Notes under the pieces: model-generated
The model's input: only the letters and a program-made list of their open reading frames with translations
What the model was told of the DNA's origin: nothing
Databases searched by the model: none
Program-made: the position numbers and the translations under genes
Shown here: one piece after another, positions 26,225 through 36,857 of the stretch
Layout: each line of letters opens with the position of its first letter
Position numbering within the stretch: position 1 is the stretch's first letter
From: Vreelandella olivaria
Lineage (GTDB): Bacteria > Pseudomonadota > Gammaproteobacteria > Pseudomonadales > Halomonadaceae
NCBI RefSeq assembly: GCF_023507745.1
Contig: NZ_JALPZO010000095.1
Coordinates: forward strand, 1-64,000
Length of the DNA: 64,000 nt
Direction: 5' to 3'

Positions 26225-27955
26225 TTAGAGGTTGGTAATGCCTGCTTTTTCACGCAGGAAATCCACAATTTGATCGGCGGGGATCATTGTGGCATCGCTA
26301 TCGCGGCGGCCCTTGTACTCCAGCTCACCGTTATCCAGGCCACGGTCGCCAATCACCAGCCGGTGGGGAACACCCATGAGTTCCAGGTCGGCAAATTTAA
26401 CACCAGGACGAGTATCACGATCATCCAGCAGCACGTCCAGGCCCGCAGCGTTAAGGGCTTGGTAAAGGCGTTCAGACTCTTCGCGTACACGTTGGGATTT
26501 ATGGGCGTTCATTGGTACAAGTGCCACCTGGAACGGCGCAATGGCGTTAGGCCAGATAATCCCAGACTCGTCATGGTTCTGTTCGATGGCCGCTGCAACC
26601 ACACGGGTCACGCCGATACCATAACATCCCATCCACGGGTGGCTGGTTTTACCATTGTCGCCCAGTACAGTTGCGTTCATCGCTTCGGAATACTTTTGGC
26701 CAAGCTGGAACACGTGACCAACTTCAATACCACGTTTGATGGAAAGTGTGCCTTTACCATCAGGGGAAGGGTCCCCCTCCACTACATTACGCAGGTCGGC
26801 TACATCGGGCAGGGCAACATCACGCTCCCAGTTAATGCCAAAATAGTGCTTGTCATCAATGTTGGCACCTGCGCCAAAGTCGCTCATCAGTGCCACGCTG
26901 CGGTCAATAATAATTGGCATTTCCAGGCCTACTGGACCCAGTGAGCCAGGGCCAGCGCCTACGGCAGCACGAATTTGCTCTTCGTTGGCCATGGTGAGCG
27001 GTGCTGCCACCTGAGGAAGGTTTTCGGCTTTGACTTCGTTCAGTTCGTGGTCACCGCGCACCAGCAGGGCAATCAAACCACCTTCGGCCGCATGCACCAT
27101 CAGCGTTTTGACGGTTTTTTCAATGGGCAGTTTAAACCGCTCAACCAGTGTGGCGATGGTTTTGGTATCCGGTGTGTCTACCAGGCGCATCTCTTCGCTG
27201 GGTGCTGGGCGTTCCAGGTTGCTGCCTGGTGGAGCCGGCAGTGCTTCGGCTTTTTCAATATTGGCGGAGTAGTCAGAAGCATTCGAGAATACGATATCGT
27301 CTTCGCCAGAATCTGCCAGCACATGAAATTCATGGGAGCCGGTGCCACCAATGGAACCGTTATCGGCAATCACGGGGCGGAAGTCGAGGCCTAACCGGGT
27401 AAAAATACGCGAATAGGCATCGTACATTGCCTGATAGGTCTCTTTGAGCGAATCCTCATTCAGGTGGAAAGAGTAGGCATCCTTCATGATAAATTCCCGA
27501 GAGCGCATCACGCCAAAGCGGGGGCGGATCTCATCGCGGAATTTGGTCTGGATCTGATAGAAGTTCACCGGCAACTGCTTGTAGCTGGAAATTTCCTTGC
27601 GCACCAGATCAGTGATGACTTCTTCGTGGGTAGGGCCCACACAGTAGTCTCGTTCATGGCGGTCTTTAAGGCGCAGCAGCTCAGGGCCGTACTGCTCCCA
27701 GCGGCCAGACTCCTGCCACAGGTCGGCAGGTTGTATCGCCGGCATCAACACTTCCTGGGCGCCCGCACGGTTCATCTCTTCACGCACAATGGCTTCCACC
27801 TTCCGCAGGGTGCGTAAGCCAAGAGGTAACCAGGTGTAAAGGCCCGAGGTAAGACGGCGGATCATCCCAGCGCGCAGCATTAACTGGTGGCTGATGACTT
27901 CAGCGTCGGCCGGGGTTTCTTTTAATGTCGCAATCAATAATTGGCTGGCGCGCAT
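26225..27955 (-). CDS. proS: prolyl-tRNA synthetase
   Basis: A class II aminoacyl-tRNA synthetase of 576 residues, the size of the E. coli enzyme (572). It begins [20 protein letters not shown], nearly identical to other bacterial ProS, which sets the start inside a longer frame. Motif 2 is in [21 protein letters not shown]. The inserted editing domain of the bacterial type (about 225-405) and the anticodon-binding domain (from about 470) are present. It charges tRNA-Pro. AAGGA lies 12 bp before the ATG. The lytic transglycosylase follows 16 bp downstream. Confidence 0.96.
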   Translation of the reverse strand: MRASQLLIATLKETPADAEVISHQLMLRAGMIRRLTSGLYTWLPLGLRTLRKVEAIVREEMNRAGAQEVLMPAIQPADLWQESGRWEQYGPELLRLKDRHERDYCVGPTHEEVITDLVRKEISSYKQLPVNFYQIQTKFRDEIRPRFGVMRSREFIMKDAYSFHLNEDSLKETYQAMYDAYSRIFTRLGLDFRPVIADNGSIGGTGSHEFHVLADSGEDDIVFSNASDYSANIEKAEALPAPPGSNLERPAPSEEMRLVDTPDTKTIATLVERFKLPIEKTVKTLMVHAAEGGLIALLVRGDHELNEVKAENLPQVAAPLTMANEEQIRAAVGAGPGSLGPVGLEMPIIIDRSVALMSDFGAGANIDDKHYFGINWERDVALPDVADLRNVVEGDPSPDGKGTLSIKRGIEVGHVFQLGQKYSEAMNATVLGDNGKTSHPWMGCYGIGVTRVVAAAIEQNHDESGIIWPNAIAPFQVALVPMNAHKSQRVREESERLYQALNAAGLDVLLDDRDTRPGVKFADLELMGVPHRLVIGDRGLDNGELEYKGRRDSDATMIPADQIVDFLREKAGITNL

Positions 27956-28228
27956 GAGCGTGAGCATTCCTTGGTTATAGGGGGTGATGCTGGGTCGTTC
28001 AGTTGGAAACAGCGCTAAAAAAAGCAGTGATTGCGGCATTGTAAAGCTAAGCGGGTAAGGCAGCAAAATCCTGCGTTAACAACCACAGCTGTACCGTTGT
28101 TGAAGTGTGTTAAACTGAGCGGGTTTTTTAGGTTCGATAGACGTCCGTTGATTCACACTATCCATGGCCCATACAAGGCGTGGCAGTGCCACTGGCTATC
28201 GATACATTCAAACTTTGAGGGAACCTTC

Positions 28229-28663
28229 ATGCAGCAAGCAGTACGCCGTTGGTTTACGGGGGCCGTCGTGGGTGTCTCCATCGTAGCATTGAGTGGATGT
28301 GGAACGCTTTTTTATCCTGAGCGAAAGGGACAATTAAGTGGCGATGTGGATCCGGTGGTTGCCATCGCCAATGGTGTTGGACTGCTGTTCTTTATTATCC
28401 CCGGCGTGATTGCTTACGCCGTGGATTTCTCCAATGGCACTATTTATCTGCCCAGTAACAGTAGTGCATCGGTAGATGTCCACCACCTGGACGATACGGT
28501 GGATATTGCTACATTGGAAAAACTGCTGTCTGACAAAGCCGGGCAGCCGGTTAGTTTGGAAAACGAACTGGTGATGATTGAAGAAGTGGACAGCCTGGAT
28601 GAAGCGTTGGCCATGGTTCGCATGTCGGGCGTATTGGATGAAGAGCGCCTTGCCACCTTGTGA
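28229..28663 (+). CDS. small lipoprotein of unknown function
   Basis: A 144-residue lipoprotein: signal helix followed by the lipobox LSGC (about residues 21-24). The mature part has a hydrophobic segment, ANGVGLLFFIIPGVIAYAVDF, that could be a second membrane helix, then an acidic C-terminus. GAGGGAA precedes the ATG at 28229; the longer frame upstream is not supported. Position and hydrophobic pattern (DPVVAIANGVGLLFFIIPG) recall lipoproteins of the YceK-like type, but I do not assign a function. Confidence 0.75.
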   Translation: MQQAVRRWFTGAVVGVSIVALSGCGTLFYPERKGQLSGDVDPVVAIANGVGLLFFIIPGVIAYAVDFSNGTIYLPSNSSASVDVHHLDDTVDIATLEKLLSDKAGQPVSLENELVMIEEVDSLDEALAMVRMSGVLDEERLATL

Positions 28664-28670
28664 GTGTCTT

Positions 28671-28699
28671 TCTCCCGACAGACGTTGTCTGCCGGGAGA
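28671..28699 (+). terminator. probable terminator after the lipoprotein gene
   Basis: Stem TCTCCCG-a-CAGAC/GTCTG-c-CGGGAGA with a 3-base loop and one mismatch, followed by a weak T-rich tail (TGTTTATT). It starts 8 bp after the lipoprotein stop. The nfo gene converges from the other side. Confidence 0.6.
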
Positions 28700-28780
28700 A
28701 TGTTTATTCGCTCGCTACATCAGCCTCAGCATCTGGTAAGCAGTAAGATTGAGCCTGCTACGCTTTCATTACCTCGTTCA

Positions 28781-29641
28781 CTATTTGCCGGGGGCGGCCC
28801 CAGGCGCTTGAGCGCGCAGCCAATTGATTTCATCGGGCCAGATGTCTGGTTCAATGGTTTCAAGAATCATCGGAATGCCGTCGATGCGTTCATCCTGCAT
28901 GATGGTGGTAAACGCCTCCAGACCAATATTCCCTTTACCAAGGCTATGATGGCGGTCAACACGGCTGGCGAATTCACTTTTGGCATCGTTTAGATGCATA
29001 CCACGTAAAAACTCGAACCCCACCACGCGTCCCAGTTCATCCAAGGTAGCCTTGGTGGCGTCGGCGGTACGTAGATCGTAACCGGCGGCAAAGGCATGGC
29101 AAGTATCAATGCATACGCCCACGCGGGTTTTATCATCAACCTGCGCAATAATTTCGGCTAAATGCTCAAAGCGCCAACCAAGATTGGTGCCTTGCCCGGC
29201 GGTATTTTCAATCACCGCCGTCACTCCGTGGGTATTTGCCAGCGCTTCATTAATCGACTCCGCAATACGTTTAAGGCATTCGGTTTCGCTAATGCTGTTT
29301 AAGTGGCTGCCAGGGTGAAAGTTTAACAGAGTCAGGCCGAGTCCTTCACAGCGCTGCATTTCATCTAAAAAAGCGGCACGAGATTTTTCCAGACCGGCAC
29401 GTTCCGGGTGACCCAGGTTAATCAGGTAACTATCGTGGGGCAGAATTTGCTCAGGTCCATAACCATGCTGCTGACAGGCCTGCTTGAAGGCAGCGATAGC
29501 CTCTTCGGTCAGTGGTTTGCCTTTCCACTGGCGCTGGTTCTTGGTGAACAGAGCAAACGCCGTTGCACCGATTTCGACGGCACGCTGAACGGCTTGATCT
29601 GCACCGCCTGCTGCACTGACATGGGCGCCGAGATATTTCAT
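28781..29641 (-). CDS. nfo: endonuclease IV
   Basis: A 286-residue AP endonuclease family 2 protein, same length as E. coli Nfo (285). It starts [13 protein letters not shown] and contains [33 protein letters not shown] and [21 protein letters not shown], which carry the zinc-binding His, Glu and Asp residues. It cuts DNA 5' to abasic sites in base-excision repair. Confidence 0.96.
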   Translation of the reverse strand: MKYLGAHVSAAGGADQAVQRAVEIGATAFALFTKNQRQWKGKPLTEEAIAAFKQACQQHGYGPEQILPHDSYLINLGHPERAGLEKSRAAFLDEMQRCEGLGLTLLNFHPGSHLNSISETECLKRIAESINEALANTHGVTAVIENTAGQGTNLGWRFEHLAEIIAQVDDKTRVGVCIDTCHAFAAGYDLRTADATKATLDELGRVVGFEFLRGMHLNDAKSEFASRVDRHHSLGKGNIGLEAFTTIMQDERIDGIPMILETIEPDIWPDEINWLRAQAPGAAPGK

Positions 29642-29681
29642 CTTTTTCCTTAAGTGATTGGCGAAGAGGGATATGGATACT

Positions 29682-30446
29682 CTAACGCTGCCGGCGGTTA
29701 TCTAAAAAGCGCTGAAAGGCCACCGGTTCATCGGTAATGGCACTGGCGATTCCCCATGTCCAGCGGCTTTCAAACGCGCTCGGGTCGTTGGGGGTATAGC
29801 ATAAAATCTGGTAGCCATCGCGTTTCATTGCGTCTGCCTGGGTCCGCTTGAGCCTGGGCCAATGGGAGTGGATGCTAAATGCCTCCACCGCCTCACACTG
29901 GGCACGCCAGTTTTTTGGAGTGCTACCAAATAGTACGCCAATCGCCAATGTTTCTTTGGCGGCAAAGTGACGGCAGCGACTGAGGGCATCAGCATCGAAT
30001 GATGAGATAATCAAGCGTTCGGCGGGGAGGCTATTCAGTACCATGGGCAACACGGTATCAACAAGGGCGATGGGATCTCGACCCTTATTGACCTTGATTT
30101 CTAGGTTTACGCCCATCTTCAACTCATTCAACAGTGCCAGCATGGCTTCCAGGCTTGCCATCTTTTCACCGGCAAAGGCATCACCAAACCAGCTTCCTGC
30201 ATCCAACTGCTGTGCTTGTGGCCATGTCATGGTAGCTAGCAGGCCACTCCCATCAGAGCAACGGCTGACATCACTGTCGTGCCAGATAACCGGTGTGCCA
30301 TCACCTAATAACTGCACATCCAGTTCGACCCAGGTCGTTCCTGCCTGATGGGCGGCACGCACTGCCGTCAGCGTATTTTCAGGTGCTGCTGCAGAATAGC
30401 CACGATGCGCAATGAGCGTGGGTAGCTTGATCGTTGGGTGCGTCAT
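29682..30446 (-). CDS. ugpQ: glycerophosphodiester phosphodiesterase
   Basis: About 254 residues. [19 protein letters not shown] carries the catalytic HRG and ENT motif, and [17 protein letters not shown] the second Glu, Asp and His. It hydrolyses glycerophosphodiesters to an alcohol and glycerol-3-phosphate; no signal peptide, so it is cytoplasmic like UgpQ. Start 30446 is chosen because the family begins here; the longer frame adds 42 unrelated codons. Its product could feed GlpD encoded 5 kb away. Confidence 0.88.
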   Translation of the reverse strand: MTHPTIKLPTLIAHRGYSAAAPENTLTAVRAAHQAGTTWVELDVQLLGDGTPVIWHDSDVSRCSDGSGLLATMTWPQAQQLDAGSWFGDAFAGEKMASLEAMLALLNELKMGVNLEIKVNKGRDPIALVDTVLPMVLNSLPAERLIISSFDADALSRCRHFAAKETLAIGVLFGSTPKNWRAQCEAVEAFSIHSHWPRLKRTQADAMKRDGYQILCYTPNDPSAFESRWTWGIASAITDEPVAFQRFLDNRRQR

Positions 30447-30607
30447 GCCACATCCATTTGTGAGTAACAGGTAAAATTGCATGAAGTCTAGCATGGGTGC
30501 ATGACACTGGTGTGTCGCACTCTCATGGCAATCGCTTGATTTATCGCCCCCGACGCGGTTGGATAGCGGCACAGCGCATGCTTAATAATGAACAAGGAGT
30601 TTTGATC

Positions 30608-31585
30608 ATGTCCAAACGCATTCAGTTTGCAAAAACAGGTGGCTCAGAAGTGTTGGAGTGGGTGGATGTTGAAGCCCCCGTTCCTGGTACAGGTGAAGTA
30701 CGCATTGCCAATAAAGCGGTTGGTCTCAACTTTATTGATATCTATTTTCGCACCGGGCTTTACCCCACGCCTTCCATGCCTTCCGGGCTGGGTACTGAAG
30801 GTGCGGGTGTAGTGGATGCGGTAGGCGAGGGGGTTACCCACTTAAAAGAGGGGGACCGGGTTGCCTATGCCCAAGGCCCGCTGGGTGCCTATGCTGAACT
30901 GCATACGCTGCCCGCATCGAAAGTGGTTAAGCTGCCTGATTTTATTGATTTCGAAACTGCTGCCGCCAGTATGTTAAAGGGTTTAACGGTTCAGTATCTG
31001 CTACGCCAGACCTATGCGCTAAAAGGGGGCGAAACGATTCTGTTCCATGCAGCTGCCGGTGGTGTTGGGTCAATTGCCTGCCAGTGGGCCAAGGCGCTTG
31101 GTGTCAAGCTGATTGGTACTGTTAGCTCAAAAGAAAAAGCGGGACTGGCCATGGCCAATGGCGCCTGGGCAACCATTAATTACAGCGAAGAGAGTGTGGT
31201 AGAGCGGGTGCGTGAGCTGACAAATGGTGATATGTGCGATGTGGTCTATGACTCCGTGGGTAAAGATACCTGGGAAATGTCGCTGGACTGTTTGAAGCCG
31301 CGTGCGCTGATGGTGAGCTTTGGCAATGCCTCCGGGCCTGTTGATGGTGTCAATATTGGTATTCTTAACCAGAAAGGCGCGCTATTTGTTACCCGTCCAA
31401 GCCTCAACGGATATGCCGACACCCGCGAACGTCTGGAAATAATGTGTGAAGAGTTCTTCTCTATGATTGAGAGCGGTAAAATCCGTATCGACGTGGCGAA
31501 CCGCTATCCGTTGAAAGAGGCAGGTAAAGCGCAAGATGCTTTGCAAAGCCGTCAAACAACGGGCTCCACCATTCTGCTCCCCTGA
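30608..31585 (+). CDS. qorA: NADPH:quinone oxidoreductase (zinc-free MDR)
   Basis: A 325-residue medium-chain reductase like E. coli QorA (327). It has GLNFIDIYFRTGLYP, GTEGAGVVDAVGEGV and the nucleotide loop HAAAGGVGSIACQWAKALG. The zinc-binding residues of alcohol dehydrogenases are absent. It reduces quinones with NADPH. AAGGAG at 30594-30599 sets the ATG at 30608 within a longer frame. Confidence 0.9.
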   Translation: MSKRIQFAKTGGSEVLEWVDVEAPVPGTGEVRIANKAVGLNFIDIYFRTGLYPTPSMPSGLGTEGAGVVDAVGEGVTHLKEGDRVAYAQGPLGAYAELHTLPASKVVKLPDFIDFETAAASMLKGLTVQYLLRQTYALKGGETILFHAAAGGVGSIACQWAKALGVKLIGTVSSKEKAGLAMANGAWATINYSEESVVERVRELTNGDMCDVVYDSVGKDTWEMSLDCLKPRALMVSFGNASGPVDGVNIGILNQKGALFVTRPSLNGYADTRERLEIMCEEFFSMIESGKIRIDVANRYPLKEAGKAQDALQSRQTTGSTILLP

Positions 31586-31619
31586 TATAACGCTATGTTC
31601 GCTTTGCCATGGACCGCCC

Positions 31620-31683
31620 ACCGCTGGTTGGACGGTTAAAATCATCTCAGCCAGCGGTCACCGTAGGCCCTCTAGGCCGCTGG
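31620..31683 (+). promoter_or_regulatory. three mutually complementary segments (alternative hairpins) upstream of glpR
   Basis: ACCGCTGG (31620-31627), CCAGCGGT (31651-31658) and CCGCTGG (31677-31683) can pair as first-second or second-third, but not both. The second hairpin gains an inner GGCC/GGCC pairing. No T-run follows, so this is not a plain terminator of qorA. It could be a leader switch for glpR, or a DNA operator; this is speculation. Confidence 0.3.
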
Positions 31684-31768
31684 CTCTTACCCAGGTGGAA
31701 GTCTGATTACGAAAATTTTGCTAACCTATTACGCCCATGGATAAACAAATAACGAACAGGCCGGGCTT

Positions 31769-32527
31769 ATGAATCAACAATATCGCCAGGATGCTATTGT
31801 CGAGCTAGTACGTCAGCACGGCTATATGAGTATTGAGCAGCTTACCGACCACTTTTCAGTCACTCCACAAACGATTCGCCGCGACTTGAATACACTGGCA
31901 AACGATGGTCGTGTAAGGCGGGTGCATGGAGGGGCAGGTATTGAGTCAAGTACGGTCAATACGGCTTATAGCACCCGTAAATCACTGAATCTGGAAGAGA
32001 AAGACCGGATTGCCCGCTGTTTGGCGCAACATATCCCCGACCACTCTTCGCTATTTATCAATATTGGTACCAGCAATGAGATGATTGCTCAGGCACTTTT
32101 AGAGCATCAGGGGTTAGAAATCATCACCAACAATCTCAATGTTGCAGCGATTCTTCAGCACAAAGAAGACTTCACGGTAATTATTGCCGGTGGGCAGGTG
32201 CGCTCGAGGGATGGTGGTATTATCGGTGAGGCAACCATTGATTTTATCAATCAGTTCAAGGTGGACTACGGCATTATCGGCATCAGTGGTATTGATGAGG
32301 ATGGCTCACTGCTGGAGTTTGATTACCAGGAGGTGCGTGTTGCCCAGGCGATTATCGCTAATTCCAGGCGTATTTATCTGGCTGCTGACTACTCCAAATT
32401 TCACCGCAACCCTGTGGTTCGACAGGGTAATATCTCTCAACTGGATGCTCTCTTTACCGACCGCCCCCCCCCCGAAGCCATTCAACAGCTGCTAACGCAG
32501 TACGGTGTTGCATTGCATATTGCCTAA
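31769..32527 (+). CDS. glpR: glycerol-3-phosphate regulon repressor (DeoR family)
   Basis: A 252-residue DeoR-type repressor, same size as E. coli GlpR. The helix-turn-helix (residues about 5-57) contains YMSIEQLTDHFSVTPQTIRRDL; the sugar-phosphate-sensing domain has NIGTSNEMIAQAL and AGGQVRSRDGGIIG. It represses glycerol genes in the absence of glycerol-3-phosphate. glpK follows 163 bp downstream and glpD lies 3 kb away with a matching operator. Confidence 0.93.
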   Translation: MNQQYRQDAIVELVRQHGYMSIEQLTDHFSVTPQTIRRDLNTLANDGRVRRVHGGAGIESSTVNTAYSTRKSLNLEEKDRIARCLAQHIPDHSSLFINIGTSNEMIAQALLEHQGLEIITNNLNVAAILQHKEDFTVIIAGGQVRSRDGGIIGEATIDFINQFKVDYGIIGISGIDEDGSLLEFDYQEVRVAQAIIANSRRIYLAADYSKFHRNPVVRQGNISQLDALFTDRPPPEAIQQLLTQYGVALHIA

Positions 32528-32561
32528 CTTTTATCTCCTTTGTGAGGAGCATAACGTTAGG
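32523..32561 (+). other. hairpin overlapping the glpR stop codon
   Basis: CCTAAC/GTTAGG (32523-32528 with 32556-32561) encloses CTCCT-ttgtg-AGGAG. The stem includes the glpR stop codon and lacks a T-run. It could reduce read-through into glpK or protect the 3' end. The remaining bases up to glpK hold two TCGAAA half-sites but no clear GlpR dyad. Confidence 0.35.
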
Positions 32562-32690
32562 TATAACAGTGAGACTAAAAGAGGATGCATTCATACTTGA
32601 GCATTGGAGGCGGCTGGAGTACCTTGGATAATAATAAACCGAAAATAAGCATATAAAATCGAAAGAATCTGACAACAAAGTGAACATGAT

Positions 32691-34175
32691 ATGTCCTCCT
32701 TTATTCTCGCCATTGATCAAGGTACGACCAGCTCCCGCGCTATTCTTTTTGATCGACAAGGACAAATTGTAGCCATTGCTCAGCAGGAACTACCGCAACA
32801 TTTCCCCAGGGATGGCTGGTTGGAGCATGATCCTGAAGATATTTGGGATTCTGTTATTGCCACCTGTAAAGAGGTGCTGGTAAAAGCCAATGTCAGCGCT
32901 TTACAGGTGGACGGTATAGGGATCACCAATCAGCGCGAAACGACCCTGGTATGGGATAAGGCAACCGGCCAGCCAGTCTACAACGCTATCGTATGGCAAG
33001 ACCGGCGCACTGCTGAACGCTGTCAATCGTTCCGGGATCAAGGGTATACCGAGGATGTTCAGGCGAAAACAGGCCTGCTGATTGACCCCTACTTTTCAGC
33101 CACCAAACTGGCCTGGATTCTCGATAATGTGGAGGGTGCACGAGGGAGGGCAGAGCGTGGCGAACTGGCATTTGGTACCGTTGATAGTTTCCTGATCTGG
33201 CGATTAACCGGCGGCAAACAGCATGTCACTGATGCAACCAATGCATCGCGTACGGCCCTTTTTAATATTCATACGCAGCAGTGGGATGAATCGTTGCTGA
33301 CGATGTTTAATGTGCCAGGCAATATGCTGCCGGAAGTGAAGGACTCAAGCGATGATTTTGGTGTGATGGAGGCAGATTGGCTGGGTGAGCCGTTACCCAT
33401 TGCCGGTGTGGCAGGTGACCAGCAGGCCGCACTGGTGGGCCAGGCCTGTTTTCAGCCTGGTATGGGTAAAAGCACCTATGGTACGGGCTGCTTTATGATT
33501 GTTAATACGGGAGAGTCGCCTGCACTTTCCCGCAATCGTTTGTTAACGACCATCGGCTATCGGCTAAATGGCAAACCCACTTATGCAATGGAAGGCAGCA
33601 TATTTGTGGCTGGCGCAACCGTACAGTGGTTGCGGGATGGGTTGAATTTATTTGCTGATGCTGCCGAGACCGAAGCACTCGCAGAGAAGACCCGTAGTGG
33701 TCATAGTGTCTACTTGGTGCCAGCTTTTACCGGCTTGGGGGCGCCCCATTGGGATCCTAAAGCACGTGGAGCAATACTTGGCCTTACCCGGGATACTGGT
33801 ATTGCCGAAATTGTCGCGGCGGGACTGCAAGCGGTTTGTTATCAAACCCGTGACTTGCAGCACTGTATGAATGACGATATGGACGTCACTCCGGGCAATT
33901 TACGCGTGGATGGCGGTATGGTGAAAAATAACTGGGTCATGCAGTTTTTGGCGGATATGCTCAATGTTCAGGTTGATAGGCCAACAATTCTGGAGACTAC
34001 CGCGCTAGGTGCGGCGTATTTGGCAGGTTTGCGTCTTGGCTGGTATGAAACCCTTGAAGAGATTGAACAACTGTGGCGCTGTGAAAAAAGTTTTACTGCG
34101 ATGATTCAGGAAGATACTCGGGAGCAACTTTATCAGGGCTGGCTGGATGCGGTTTCGAGAGTTCGTTCCACTTAA
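32691..34175 (+). CDS. glpK: glycerol kinase
   Basis: A 494-residue FGGY kinase close to E. coli GlpK (502). [15 protein letters not shown] is the phosphate-1 motif, [17 protein letters not shown] binds substrate, and [11 protein letters not shown] and [18 protein letters not shown] are family hallmarks. It phosphorylates glycerol to glycerol-3-phosphate. No glpF transporter is present in the window. A terminator follows the stop by 17 bp. Confidence 0.97.
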   Translation: MSSFILAIDQGTTSSRAILFDRQGQIVAIAQQELPQHFPRDGWLEHDPEDIWDSVIATCKEVLVKANVSALQVDGIGITNQRETTLVWDKATGQPVYNAIVWQDRRTAERCQSFRDQGYTEDVQAKTGLLIDPYFSATKLAWILDNVEGARGRAERGELAFGTVDSFLIWRLTGGKQHVTDATNASRTALFNIHTQQWDESLLTMFNVPGNMLPEVKDSSDDFGVMEADWLGEPLPIAGVAGDQQAALVGQACFQPGMGKSTYGTGCFMIVNTGESPALSRNRLLTTIGYRLNGKPTYAMEGSIFVAGATVQWLRDGLNLFADAAETEALAEKTRSGHSVYLVPAFTGLGAPHWDPKARGAILGLTRDTGIAEIVAAGLQAVCYQTRDLQHCMNDDMDVTPGNLRVDGGMVKNNWVMQFLADMLNVQVDRPTILETTALGAAYLAGLRLGWYETLEEIEQLWRCEKSFTAMIQEDTREQLYQGWLDAVSRVRST

Positions 34176-34191
34176 AGGGATATAGCCATAG

Positions 34192-34218
34192 GCCGCTATT
34201 GTGGTATAGCGGCTTTTT
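34192..34218 (+). terminator. terminator of glpK
   Basis: Perfect 8-bp stem GCCGCTAT/ATAGCGGC with a 6-base loop, followed by TTTTT. Confidence 0.9.
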
Positions 34219-34781
34219 ACATCTTTTGTTGAGTGGATTGTTTGTCGAAAGCGCGTATGCTTGTTGCCTCCTGATAACGTTTAACTAAAAACGGGCCACT
34301 AACTTTTAGTGATGCCCATTATTGCCCAAAAACGCTACCTACGCCTGTTGATAAGAAATAAATCGACACTCTGTATTATGATAAGTAACATATGCTTATA
34401 GGCTCTCTTGAAAGTATTTAACAGCGAATCTGCTTGTTTATTATAGATGTAGTCAAGCTACAACCGCGCCTGCTGCCAATGATGCATTGTTAGCTTTGCT
34501 GCAGTGAACCATAGTGAAGCCATGGATCAGAGTGGTGTGCCGTTATCCCGGTGCAGTAACCTGACCCCTGCTACAACCGAGGCGCTTTAGTTTTACCCAA
34601 GCGCTAGAGGCGAAGGTCTTGTAACGCTTGTGACCGTTTCGCAGTTACCGAACTGGGCACTTATCCGGTCCAGCATGAGTAGCAACGTCACTATTCGTCA
34701 TTAATAAGATGGCTGCTTGATTACTCTAAGTGTTCTACAGGAATAATCAGCAGCGGATGCGCATACCATGAGGGTTTAACC
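34219..34781 (+). other. 563-bp non-coding stretch, possibly a structured leader
   Basis: No open frame over 40 codons with a ribosome site is seen. The part from about 34480 to 34700 is richer in GC than the flank and has complementary segments, for example CAAGCG/CGCTTG at about 34599-34631. The following gene starts at 34782. It could be a long 5' leader, a small RNA or a decayed gene. I cannot match it to a known riboswitch by eye. Confidence 0.35.
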
Positions 34782-35006
34782 ATGAACTGCATTGAATTGA
34801 GCCAACAAGCCGACCGTATCGCGAGCACTTTCAGCAAACAGGATTTAGCTAAACTGGTATTGGCGCTGAAGAGCAATCGTGAGTCGCTACAGCATGCTGT
34901 TGAAGTAATCGATACTATTGACAGCCGTTTGGGCTGTACATTGGAAGAAGCGTGGGATGAAGTGTTGGCGGGGGATTCTCAACTGATCATCGAAAACGAA
35001 GAGTAA
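34782..35006 (+). CDS. small acidic protein of unknown function
   Basis: A 74-residue, predicted all-helical protein (SQQADRIASTFSKQDLAKLV ... LEEAWDEVLAGDSQL). It has no signal or membrane helix. Only a loose AGGG lies upstream of the ATG. A strong terminator 27 bp after the stop shows that it is a real monocistronic unit, with a very long upstream region of its own. The family is not recognised. Confidence 0.65.
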   Translation: MNCIELSQQADRIASTFSKQDLAKLVLALKSNRESLQHAVEVIDTIDSRLGCTLEEAWDEVLAGDSQLIIENEE

Positions 35007-35032
35007 GCGATTAACTAGCTTGTGTGACTTTC

Positions 35033-35065
35033 AGCCCCCTTGCTTAGCGTAAGGGGGCTTTTTAT
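35033..35065 (+). terminator. rho-independent terminator
   Basis: Stem AGCCCCCTT/AAGGGGGCT (9 bp) with a 9-base loop, followed by TTTTTATT. It closes the small acidic protein gene and separates it from the convergent glpD. Confidence 0.92.
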
Positions 35066-35099
35066 TCGGTTATTATTTGTTGATGAGAGGGGGTAGATT

Positions 35100-36770
35100 T
35101 CAGTGCCGCAGGTGAGATTTATCTAAACTCTCTTCAACTGGTGTTGGCGTTACCGGTAAGGCTGTATCTCTGTGTTGATCGAAATAAATATTAAAGTGCT
35201 CTTCCGCCTTCTCGCCAAAGAGTACTTTACAGGCCTCTTTTAAGCCTTCTGAGCGGCGCAGTTGTTCGTGGTGAACGACTAGCGAGACCTTGGCCCGGCG
35301 GCGTAAAAAGTCTTCTAGTTGCGTAACCATTTCATGGTTTTTTGCATGCTCCAGTTCGCATCGGATGTACTCGGTGCCTTCAATAAGAATATCGGCTTCT
35401 GCCGGGTTCTGGCGGATTTTCTCAAGCATGGGGATAGCCTGTTCCGCGTAGCGACGCCACAGGCGCGTTGACAGCGGCTCGGATGAAGTGGGGGCGGTCA
35501 TTGCATCCAGATTCATCCGTTTGGCCTGATCCATAAACTGTTGTTTAACGGGTTCAGGTGGTTCTCCGTACCAGCGGAATTTGGGTGAGCTTAGGCGCAC
35601 ACCAAGCCGCATGACTTCTTCTGATATTTCATCGCCTACATTCAGGCAGTCGGTGAGCTTTCCACCAAAAATACTGATATGTGCGCTATTGGGATTCGTA
35701 TCAATCACATGCTTGCGGGAAAGCTGTAGAAAATCCCGGTTATCCCCCTGGTCCGCTTTAATCGCCAGGGGGCGGACGCCGCATCGGGTAGCGATAATGT
35801 CATCTGGAGTTAATGGTTTTTCAAGCGTTAAGCGTTTGTTGATGTTTTCCAATACAAAAGCAATATCCTCGGCAGTCACATCAACTTCAGGATGTTCTAT
35901 ATGGGTGTCAGTAGTACCAATACAGGTTCGGTTGCCCATGGGAATAACAAAAAACAGCCGGCCATCATCAGCGAAAAACGCTAATACACGCTTAGAGTTG
36001 GTCAATTGCGGAACAATTAAATGGATTCCCTTTGAGTAGATGTGCTGATGCGTGGTTTTTTGGCCCGTCAATTCATTGTGTTGATCTACCCATGGGCCAG
36101 CGGCATTGATCAGCACGTTTGAGCGAATGGTAAAGGTGCTGCCATCCATGACATCGCGTACACGGGTAAGCCACTTTCCATTGACGCGCTCAGCGCCAAG
36201 TGATTCAAGGTAATTTGCAGCTACCGCACCAAAGTTGAGGGCATGGCGCACAAAATTAAACACAAAGCGCGCATCGTTATCATGCAGGTAGGCGTCTGAG
36301 TATTCAAAGCCTCCCACTGCCCCTGTGACATCAATAATGGACTCTTCCTGTTTAATTTTCTGCGCTGAAAGCAGGCGTGGAATCTGGGTAAACCCATTAC
36401 CCATCAGCCAATAGAGCCATGTGCCTGCCCATAGGTAGCGGGGTGAGTGCCTGAAACCTTTGCTAATCGTGGTGAGGAAACGTATTTCCTGAACCGTGGA
36501 AGGGTAGCTTTTAATCAAGTGATTTCTGCTTTTGCACAGTTTGCGGACAAGCAGAAAATCGTTACTTTCCATATATTTGATGCCCCCCCATACCAGGTTG
36601 GAGGAGTGCATACTGGTACTGCCTGCAAAGTCTCCGCGGTCAATGAGAGCGACTTTCGCGCCTTTACCGGCAAGAGCGGCAGCTGCTGCTGCACCATTGA
36701 TACCACCCCCGATGATGAGCGCGTCAAATTCATCGGTGTGTAACTTCTCAACATTTCGGTTACGCAGTTT
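35100..36770 (-). CDS. glpD: aerobic glycerol-3-phosphate dehydrogenase
   Basis: A FAD enzyme of about 556 residues. The dinucleotide fold is FDALIIGGGINGAAAAAALAG, followed by LIDRGDFAGSTSMHSSNLVWGGIKYME, the family FAD signature. It oxidises glycerol-3-phosphate to dihydroxyacetone phosphate and passes electrons to ubiquinone at the inner membrane. Start 36770 follows family alignment; an ATG at 36803 with AAGGGG upstream is a real alternative and adds 11 residues. The C-terminal part is longer than in E. coli (501). A GlpR-like operator lies about 90 bp upstream. Confidence 0.92.
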   Translation of the reverse strand, partial: KLRNRNVEKLHTDEFDALIIGGGINGAAAAAALAGKGAKVALIDRGDFAGSTSMHSSNLVWGGIKYMESNDFLLVRKLCKSRNHLIKSYPSTVQEIRFLTTISKGFRHSPRYLWAGTWLYWLMGNGFTQIPRLLSAQKIKQEESIIDVTGAVGGFEYSDAYLHDNDARFVFNFVRHALNFGAVAANYLESLGAERVNGKWLTRVRDVMDGSTFTIRSNVLINAAGPWVDQHNELTGQKTTHQHIYSKGIHLIVPQLTNSKRVLAFFADDGRLFFVIPMGNRTCIGTTDTHIEHPEVDVTAEDIAFVLENINKRLTLEKPLTPDDIIATRCGVRPLAIKADQGDNRDFLQLSRKHVIDTNPNSAHISIFGGKLTDCLNVGDEISEEVMRLGVRLSSPKFRWYGEPPEPVKQQFMDQAKRMNLDAMTAPTSSEPLSTRLWRRYAEQAIPMLEKIRQNPAEADILIEGTEYIRCELEHAKNHEMVTQLEDFLRRRAKVSLVVHHEQLRRSEGLKEACKVLFGEKAEEHFNIYFDQHRDTALPVTPTPVEESLDKSHLRH

Positions 36771-36857
36771 CATAGCGGCCCCAAGGTAGTAAAGAGAGCC
36801 CATACTTCCCCTTACACGAAGTGTGAGCATTTTATGATTTTCATTATCGAAACTTTA

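Noticed and set aside
26078..26944. 288-codon plus-strand frame opposite proS and the transglycosylase gene
   Set aside because: Antisense to two genes with clear family identity, with no ribosome site or domain.
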